Positions 57,076 to 64,000 of a stretch of DNA of 64,000 nucleotides are shown here, one piece after another. The notes beneath the pieces were generated by a model. It saw nothing but the letters and a program-made list of their open reading frames with translations, was not told the origin of the DNA and ran no database searches. Made by a program: the position numbers and the translations under genes. Position 1 is the first letter of the stretch. Each line of letters opens with the position of its first letter. Source of the DNA: Rhodotorula mucilaginosa (Eukaryota; Basidiomycota; Microbotryomycetes; Sporidiobolales; Sporidiobolaceae); the NCBI GenBank assembly GCA_034406715.1, contig CP137869.1:1302001-1366000 (forward strand), read 5' to 3'.

Positions 57076-59270
57076 GACCACCGGGGTGTCCGAGGACTTG
57101 CGAACGAGCTCGAGTCGTCGCTCCTGTCGCTGACGCGTCTTCTGCTCCCTCCAGTCTGAGCAGCGCGACGAGAAGAGCTCTGGCCCATCAATTGACTGCT
57201 AGGCGCTCCCGCATTGCGCCTTGCTGCTCCGCAGACGCGCCACCGACTCAGCGACCGCTTGCACGTGCCAGAGACCAGCGTCTCGTCATCAGCACACTCG
57301 CCCTTCGAATACCCCTCGCGTGCCGCAATGAGCTCTTCGGAGAAGCAGCTCGAGTGCTTCGTGTGCGGTCAATCGACCCGGAACCGGTGCAGCAGCTGCG
57401 CCAAAGCGGGACTCGACATCGCCTTTTGCTCGACCGAGCACCAGAAGCTCGTGAGTCTGCCGCCTCTTTCGATTGCTGTCGCCGGGGACCTGCGAGCTGA
57501 CTGGAGTATGGTTCCTCTCTGCTCGCCCCCCTCTGCAGGTCTGGTATGCGCACAAACTCGTCTGCGGGCGGGGAAAAGCGTGCCCGTTCCGCCACCCAAA
57601 GCTGCACGATGCCGAGCTCGAGATCCTCCGGGACGATGCCTTCCGAGAGCAGCTGAACCGCGTGAACGAGTATGTTGTGCTGAACAACATCCTGGCACTG
57701 CCCTTCAGTACTGTCCTCGAACACATGCTGGGCGCTCCAGAAGGCAGTCTTATGCAGGTCAGCTACCAGTCTGAGCTGACTTACGTGAACAAAGACGTCC
57801 TGTCTTGCTAACGACATTGACCTTGGACCACGCAGAACTGGCAACGCCTCGACAGCTGGATCAGCTCGCTGTCGCCGAAACCGACAGCGCAGTCCAAATT
57901 TTACCGGTCCTTGCGAAGCGTCATCGACGCCCATGACGAAGACAGACGGACGTCTTCCGCAGCGTGTGCAGTGTCACCCTTCTGGGCGGCCGCCGAGATG
58001 GAGACTGTATTGATGAATGCCGTGGTCGGGTCTGGCGTGGGTCACTTCACAGATGTTCCCGGTCTTTCTGACCGCCTCGCTCCCGTCCTGCATCTCGCCG
58101 TCATTTGGAGCGTCGTCCTCCGACTGGAGCTCATTGCTCCCGGTGGAGACGCCCCCGCCATCCCGCAAGCCAAGATGATTGCGCAGCTTGAGCGTCTGTT
58201 GCAGAGCTTTGCCGACATCAACCCGTGCCGCACTTTGGACCCCCTCACGTCGTCATTGTCCCACATTACGGACAGGGTGTCAGGGCTACCACTCCTTCAG
58301 TCCCACCGCATCACATACACGCCCGTCTCGCAGCAACCTCCGTCGGTCCGGGTCAAGATTACTCGCCGGGCTTGAAATGCCGTCGAGCATGCCTGTGACT
58401 TTGCTTCCTTTCTGCCACGCTTGCCACTATGTAAATCTTGGTCCGTGTCACATATGCCAATATAGCCCGTTTGTCCATCTTCTGTGTCACAGTTACGAGG
58501 AAGCCCAGCCTGCACGGAAGCCAAGTTCAGGCCGGAGTGGCAACACAAGGGGAAAAGGGTAAGCGAGACATTGGGTGATGGGTTACTTTTGACACATTTT
58601 GTGCGTTAGGATACTAGCAGTGCAGATAGTAGTGGCCAGACCGATGCGTACAGTTCAGCGTAGGAGGGATATGCGCGAGCGCGCGAGCAAGGTTGGTGGT
58701 TCTTTTTCTTCTTCCGAGATGGCCTTCTTGACCCGCTTTCCGTTACGGAAGACCGTTCCTGCAAGCTAGCTTCGGGTGTACGCCTCAAGTGAGTCCCTTT
58801 GACTCGGTTCATGTTCCCTTTCAAGGTTCCCCCTCCTTTCTCTCTCTCTGTGCTCGTCGAGCACGGAGCACCCAACCACCGGGGTGTCCGAGGACTTTTG
58901 CGAAGATGCTCGAGTCGCCGCTCCTGACGCTGACGCGTCTTCTGCTCCCTCCAGTCTGAGCAGCGCGACAAGAAGAGCTCTGGCGCATCACCTGGCTGCT
59001 AGGCGCTCCCGCATTGCGCCCTGCTGCTCCGCAGACTCGCCACCGACCTCAGCGACCGCTTGCACGTGCCAGAGACCAGTGTCTCGTCATCAGCACACTG
59101 GCCCTTCAAAGACCCCTCGCGTGCCGCAATGAGCTCTTCGGACAAGCAGCTCGAGTGCTTCGTGTGCGGTCAATCGACCCGGAACCGGTGCCGCAGCTGC
59201 GCCAAAGCGGGACTCGACATCGCCTTTTGCTCGACCGAGCACCAGAAGCTCGTGAGTCTGCCGCCTCGTT
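57076..59270 (+). repeat. Tandem segmental duplication carrying the 5' halves of two MYND genes
   Basis: About 400 bp (57076-57475) of upstream DNA plus exon 1 is repeated at 58873-59270 with only scattered differences, about 1.8 kb apart. Similarity falls through exon 2 and is weak in exon 3. Confidence 0.75.
57328..58375 (+). CDS. MYND zinc-finger protein, paralogue 1
   Basis: Exons 57328-57450, 57539-57757 and 57836-58375 give about 293 residues. The MYND finger covers LECFVCGQSTRNRCSSC, then AFCSTEHQKL-VWYAHKLVC; the sixth ligand position is His rather than Cys. Intron 1 splits the finger after HQKL in all four paralogues. The rest (FRHPKLHDAELEILRDD; DSWISSLSPKPTAQSKFYRS) has no known catalytic motif, in particular no SET domain. 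MYND fingers bind proline-rich peptides in other proteins; the role here is unknown. Confidence 0.75.
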
Positions 59271-59945
59271 GAATCTGTTCCCGGGGCCTACGACTTGACT
59301 GAAGCATGCTCTGTCTGTACTCGCCCGGCCGCAGGTCTGGCCTGTGCACAAGCTCGTCTGCGGACCGGGAAAGGCGCGCCCGTTTCGCCACCCAACGCTC
59401 AACGACGCCGAACTTGAGATCCTTCGAAACCCGGCTTGCCAAGAGGAGCTGAACAGCATGGCCAAACATTTCATTCAGGGTGAGGTCCTGATGATGTCTC
59501 GCACTGGGTTCTTGGAATGGATGGTCGGGGCGCCCAAAGGCAGCCTCTTGCAGGTAACTTGTTTGTAGTGTTTTCCGGCGGAAGACAGCCATCGACCCTT
59601 GCTAATGTTGACTACTCCGGGACAATACAGAACCTGCATCACCTTAACAGCTGGATCGACTCGCTTTCGCCGGATCCTTTCATGCAGTCCGAGTTTTACC
59701 GGGTCTTGCGCAGCACGATCGGCACTTTCCGCTGTGGCACAGGTTTGACTTCGGCACCGTATCTGCTGTCGGCCTTTTGGGAAGCAGCCGAGATGGAGGT
59801 TGAGATCTGGAAAATCCCGCCTTGCACTGGGCTCACTGAAGGCATGCACGAGGTTGCGAGCGCGTCCAGTTCCTCGGTCGTGTACGCTGCAAACGGCGCC
59901 TTTCTCTCGTGGTTGGTCGTTGCCTGTTCAAACAACGTCGCGTAA
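59129..59945 (+). CDS. MYND zinc-finger protein, paralogue 2 (short C-terminus)
   Basis: Exons 59129-59251, 59335-59553 and 59631-59945 give about 218 residues. Exons 1 and 2 have exactly the sizes of paralogue 1 (123 and 219 nt). The finger reads LECFVCGQSTRNRCRSC, then FCSTEHQKL-VWPVHKLVC. Exon 3 matches paralogue 1 through SWIDSLSPDPFMQSEFYRV and SAFWEAAEMEVEIW, then diverges and stops about 75 residues early. That end lies antisense to the last exon of paralogue 3. It is probably truncated but has no internal lesion. Confidence 0.6.
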
Positions 59946-60650
59946 ATGAGGACGCGGTGGTAAAAGTCGAGGTCGTATTTCTCGTCGGCGGGTCCGGAGG
60001 GGGCCGGAACGGGGCTCAGAGCGGTGGCGGCCGTGTGGAAGAGGATAAAACTCTCGCGCGGGTGATTGTAGGGTCTTAGACCGGGGATCATCGACGCCTG
60101 GCTCCAGAAGGACGCCGAGTTGGCGCGCACGAGCTCGACAATGTCGCGTTTTCGCGGCGAGTTCAAGACGAGTCGACAGTTTTTCCCGATCAACCTCCGG
60201 AGTCGGTTCTAGTGAAAGGGTGAGGTTGAAGCACACGAGTCAGCACCCGCATTGCAAGGATGTCCCGGCTGCTCTGTAGCAAGTCCTTTTGACTCACATA
60301 TCGCTCCATGCCTTGGGCAGGCAAGAGAGCTTTTTTCAGCAGGTCCTGCGCCGATTTCTGGCCCGGGGTAGAAGCCTGGACTTGACACGCCATCATGGCG
60401 CGGTCGGCCTCGTACTCGGAAAACGGTGGCAGCATGAACGGAGCGGCGCGCTCGCCACAAGCGAGTTTGTGAGCGGGCCAGGCCTGCGAGCAACCGAGTG
60501 AGCAGGGGAGGTCGGGAGGACGACGGCGCAGGGAGGGCTCACGAGTTTCTGGTGCTCCTTTGAACAGAACGAGACCTCGACCTTGCCGGCGCACGCGCTG
60601 CAACGCAAGTTGGCCGGCTTTGCGCAGACGAAGCAAGTCGCTCCCGTCAT
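59696..60650 (-). CDS. MYND zinc-finger protein, paralogue 3
   Basis: Exons 60543-60650, 60298-60483 and 59696-60208 give about 268 residues. The finger is ATCFVCAKPANLRCSAC, then SFCSKEHQKL-AWPAHKLACG. Intron positions match the other paralogues. The body is related to paralogue 4 (LDFYHRVLIYATLF compared with SEYCHRVSVQLALM). The last 70 or so codons overlap exon 3 of paralogue 2 on the other strand, so the true C-terminus may have been replaced by read-through into the neighbour. Confidence 0.6.
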
Positions 60651-61240
60651 CGTCTTCTGTCGTCGGTGGAGCTTGTTATGCGTTGTATTCGACTGCTGCT
60701 GATGTTTGTTCGGTGGCGCACGGGCTGGCAAGCGCTTGGTTGCTGGCTGCGGTGTAGACGGCGGGGCGATGAGGAGAAGAGAGAGAGCGAGGGTCCAGGC
60801 GGATTCGCGGAAACCGGTGTCGTGTGGGCCTGCGAGAGCGAGCGCAGTTGATCGAGCAGCTCTATGCTCCGGACTAAGCTTCCGGACTGGAGGAAGCCCG
60901 AGTGACGGTCGAAGGAGAAGCAGCACCACCTCGGCTGGCTCTTTCCCTGACCACACACGCGTTCCTGCTTTGCGGTCGCGCATTGAGCAGCTGCTACCTG
61001 TTCCACCGAGCTACGCGACTTCTTTTGCCTGCTTGAGACTCGACAGCGCCACGGGGGTTGCTCGGCGACACCGCTCATCGCTCGTCTGCCAACGCGCCAA
61101 CACTCGATCTTCAAGTCCTTCAAGCATGTCTGTTGGAGAGTACGGCAAGGCGCGACTCGACCCGAAGGAGGAGAAGCGCGACAGGGAGGGTCGTCGGAGA
61201 GATGGCGGGCACGGTTGAGCGGAGTGGCGGCTTGTTCTCT

Positions 61241-61347
61241 CACAAGTCGCTCACTAACGCTCCCGCGCTCGCTAGGTGTGTCCACGTAGTCTCTCTAGAC
61301 ACACTTGCATTGCACAAGTCGCTCACTAACGCTCCCGCGCTCGCTAG
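61241..61347 (+). repeat. 35-bp direct repeat, 72 bp apart
   Basis: Identical copies at 61241-61275 and 61313-61347. Each contains CACTAAC and ends in GCTAG, so each looks like a branch site plus 3' splice site in the 5' leader of MYND paralogue 4. Confidence 0.85.
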
Positions 61348-61388
61348 CTCGCCGGAGAGGTCTCCAGCTCGTCCACCCCGTTTTAACT

Positions 61389-62389
61389 ATGTCCGCAGGC
61401 CAGAAGTCGACCGGAGTTTGTCTCGTCTGCGGCAAAACGTCCATTCTGCGCTGTTCCGCCTGCGCTCAAAAGTCCAAGATCGATCTCTACTTTTGCTCGG
61501 CCGAACATCAGAAACTCGTACGTCACCGGAGGAAGGGCCTCTTTCCGCTCGCCGAAACGGGCTCAGACTCGAGACTGACACCCCCGGTGGTCGACCACAG
61601 ATCTGGCCTTTCCACCGCCTCGTCTGTGGAGACCGCTCGCACCCTTTCAAGTTGCCGCCTTTCTCCAAAGAAGAAGCCAAGGTCACGTTCGCGCGGACTG
61701 TCGACTTGCCAGAAAGCGCCCAAGATGCCGGGCATCAGATCTACCTTCAGCGACTCATGAAAATCGACCAATACAGCCGTGACGAGCTCAAGGTGCGGCG
61801 TGTCTGCAGAGTCGTGCTCAAACCAGAAAAGAGTCCCGAGCCCTGTCAGCAGTGGGGAATTGACCGGCGCTTATTGTATCGCCAGGATCGCATCGACAGC
61901 CTCATCGGGGTCGAAACGCCCATGCTGGATCACCGTTACCCGACCCGGAGCCTCAAAGGCGCTGTCTTGGCTCTTCGCGGGATCCGCCTGCTCAACTCTT
62001 CGTGGCATTCAGACGTCCCCGCCAAGTCAGCGAGCCTGGGTTTCCTTGAGACCTTTTATGCGTTTTACAACCAACTGACCGCAGCCGGACACGATGTGGC
62101 AGACGACTCGCGCTGGTATTCCGAGTACTGCCACCGCGTCTCGGTCCAGCTCGCGCTCATGCACTTGGTCACCTCGGCGACGAAAGAGCACGGCGGTGGC
62201 GACCGCGATCACCAAAAGGTCGATGACAAGCTTGTCGAGGCGAGGGAGGCCAACATGGTCGCCATGCGTCACTTCTTGGAGAAGATGGTGAACGACCCGC
62301 GTTTCGGCGCCTTCGCACAGTCGGGCATTCGCGCAGCCGACAAGACGCTCGAGATGCTCAGGCAACTTTATGGCAGGAAAGTGGCGTGA
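61389..62389 (+). CDS. MYND zinc-finger protein, paralogue 4
   Basis: Exons 61389-61517, 61601-61792 and 61886-62389 give about 274 residues. The finger reads VCLVCGKTSILRCSAC, then YFCSAEHQKL-IWPFHRLVCG. The same two phase-0 intron positions are used as in the other three copies. The C-terminal half is helical and charged (EANMVAMRHFLEKMVND) with no recognised domain. It looks complete and is more diverged than the tandem pair. A function in transcription or protein assembly is only the general MYND expectation. Confidence 0.75.
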
Positions 62390-62890
62390 CATGCTTGCAC
62401 GTCTTCACGGGGTTTCCGACAATGAACAGCTCGTTCAGCTCGCCTGGGAGGATTCCTAAGCCGCCTTCATCTTACCTCCCTTTCGAACTCGCTTTCTGTT
62501 GCAGTGTCTGTACAAAGGACTCTCAAGAACCGTCTACTTCAAGTCTGGAACCTCACGGCGAACGTGTCGCCTTTCGAGGCTCGCCACCCTTTTTTCTGCC
62601 CGACCTCGCTCTCTCTTGCGGAGCGTACGACACATTATGACCTGGTCCTTTGTAGGCATGTGGAGCTTGAAATTTCAGAGTGCGGCGCTTGCAGCTTTAC
62701 TGATTGTCCAGACAAAGGCTCTCGGATTCGGAAGCAGAGTATTTAGAGCGGTAAGAAAGGCTGCGGCGGCGATGGACGGATGAGAGAGTCACAGAACTTG
62801 CAGAACATTTGCAAGATAGTGTGTAACTCGATATGCCTGTACTGCACATGTCGCAGAATCCGGCGTGCGCCGTAACGATGACGTGCTCAC
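62390..62890. other. gene-free stretch
   Basis: 3' flank of MYND paralogue 4 and distal upstream region of DWYL member 4; nothing supported. Confidence 0.5.
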
Positions 62891-62928
62891 GCCCGGACAA
62901 ACCGCGGACTTTCCAAAGCGAACCGAGC
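62891..62928 (+). promoter_or_regulatory. shared two-part promoter motif, DWYL member 4
   Basis: CGGACAAACCGCGGACTT (one base different from the other three) then, 6 nt on, GCGAACCGAGC; about 130 nt upstream of the ATG. The motif is on the + strand, matching the gene's orientation. Confidence 0.6.
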
Positions 62929-63060
62929 GCGAGGGGTAGCTCTGCACGATCGCGCGTTCTTCTGTCTCTTCCCACCCTTTACCGCAATAGCTCCCGCAAA
63001 GCGCTCACGCCTTAACCTCCCAGAGCCCTCCCTTTGCGCCGAGCCAACACCCCGACAAAG

Positions 63061-64000
63061 ATGACGACCGAGCCTAGTGCCAAATTTCAACAAGGATTGG
63101 TCATCTCTGGCGATGTTCTCAAGCATATGAGTCCAGAGTCCTACAAAGGTTGGCTCAGAGTCATGCTTGGGGGCCTTGCCTGTCTTGTGCACAAGCGCTG
63201 CGCGAATCCAGGTTTGTCAAAGCGTCAAATGGCTCAAGCTGAAAAATGGTGTGAAGAATGGCATGCGGCAGTGGACAAGCTTGCCATCAGACATTCGAGG
63301 AAACAAGGTCCTAGCCGTCTGCGCACCAAGAGAAACTTCATATATCTTGCCGGCTTACTATCAGGCTCTGAGGATTGGTATCTGGTAATTACTAACCACC
63401 GAAAGAAGGTGCAAAACAATTAGCTGATGCGGAGAAAGTGCTTTTAGCCTACAGCACATCGCATTCTCAGAGATGACGTTCAAGCGGAGAGAGAGCGTTC
63501 AAAAGAGCGTAGCACCTGTTCCAACAGTCGCATCAGCGAGTGGAGGGCGGCCGCCAGAGCTAAGCAGGCTCCTGTAAGTTGGCAGTGAAGCTGGTGTTCA
63601 ATGCATAGAAAGGACCGGTGCACTGTGACAGATAGTACTGGTGCTGATGATCCTATGTGCAAGCTGACCAAGGAGTCCTGTCCCTACAGAAAGATCCCAA
63701 AAAGCAAGACCGCGTCCACCAGCAACACCATGATGCAGAAGAGCACCTACCCTATGGTGGGCCAACACACGGTTTTTTGGCTGAGAATGACGGGCATGGG
63801 ACGCTGCATGCAGAAGCTCCGTCCCAGCCGCCACACTGGGAATCAGCGTATCAACCTGCCACACGTACCAACACGACGCAACTTCAAGTTTTTAAGCCGC
63901 AGCCAAGCACTGTTGCACATGCCATGTGTGACAAATCTTCTGAAGGAGGGTTTGGCAGCAACGTGTACGGGCCGGAAATCCCTTGGGCATCTGAGGGAGT
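63061..64000 (+). CDS. DWYL-family protein, member 4 (3' end outside window)
   Basis: Exons 63061-63384, 63448-63573 and 63691 onward, still open at the window edge. The core has SYKGWLRVMLGGLACL, KWCEEWHAAV, NFIYLAGLLSGSEDWYL. The exon ends after W-Y-L with a GTAATT donor. Exon 2 opens PTAHRILRDDVQAER, and a GTAAGT intron follows. The next exon is Gln/His/Pro-rich (HQQHHDAEEHLPYGG; SQPPHWESAYQP), like the tails of the other members. The start MTTEPSAKF matches member 1. An upstream in-frame ATG (MRRANTP) exists, but homology starts at MTTEP. Confidence 0.65.

Noticed and set aside
1046-64000. DWYL genes as parts of a transposon
   Set aside because: No terminal inverted repeats, target-site duplications, transposase or reverse-transcriptase motifs were seen near the copies; the promoter motif is oriented with the genes, not paired as inverted ends.
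1-64000. tRNA, rRNA or CRISPR features
   Set aside because: No A-box/B-box pairs, rRNA-like stretches or regularly spaced repeats were found by eye; a tRNAscan or Infernal run would be decisive.

Overview
The window looks like nuclear DNA of a basidiomycete yeast, most probably a red yeast of the Pucciniomycotina (Rhodotorula/Rhodosporidium/Sporobolomyces type). The reasons are GC-rich, intron-dense genes; introns of about 60-110 nt with GTGAGT-like donors and CTGAC/CTAAC branch sites close to the acceptor; and typical fungal genes (DASH subunit, SCH9-type kinase, hybrid histidine kinase, BRF1, PCNA with a tiny first exon). I saw no rRNA, tRNA, CRISPR array, retroelement or DNA transposon.

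Layout. 1-6.2 kb: the end of an unknown gene, then two leftward members of an unrecognised paralogous family (here 'DWYL family'), separated by sparse sequence. 6.2-31.6 kb: dense housekeeping block with an MFS drug-type transporter, a METTL21-like methyltransferase, an ADIP/Msd1-like coiled-coil protein, an unknown coiled-coil protein, COA6, a probable SPC34 (DASH), a TRIAD3/RNF216-like RBR ubiquitin ligase, a C2-AGC kinase (SCH9) and a MEF2/RLM1-type MADS factor. 31.6-35.5 kb: a third DWYL gene, carrying two tandem copies of the domain. 35.5-56.8 kb: BRF1, a membrane hybrid histidine kinase, two GFA-type paralogues (one decaying), a secreted GPI-type Cys protein, a Dre4/TCERG1-like WW-FF protein, an unknown Pro/Ser-rich protein, a DNAJC7-like TPR-J protein, and PCNA with a large insertion. 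57-62.4 kb: four MYND zinc-finger paralogues. 62.9-64 kb: a fourth DWYL gene, running off the end.

The most novel signal is the DWYL family: four genes with five domain copies in 64 kb. They share a core of about 90 residues, a phase-0 intron at the same place directly after the W-Y-L motif in every copy, a P-x4-I-L-x2-D motif at the start of the next exon, and low-complexity Gln/Pro/His-rich tails. All four genes also carry the same two-part promoter motif (CGGAC-N6-CGGACTT followed by GCGAACC) 64-170 nt upstream of the start. Degenerate versions of that motif lie upstream of two of the MYND genes. I do not recognise the domain. All exon models are by eye and unverified by transcripts.
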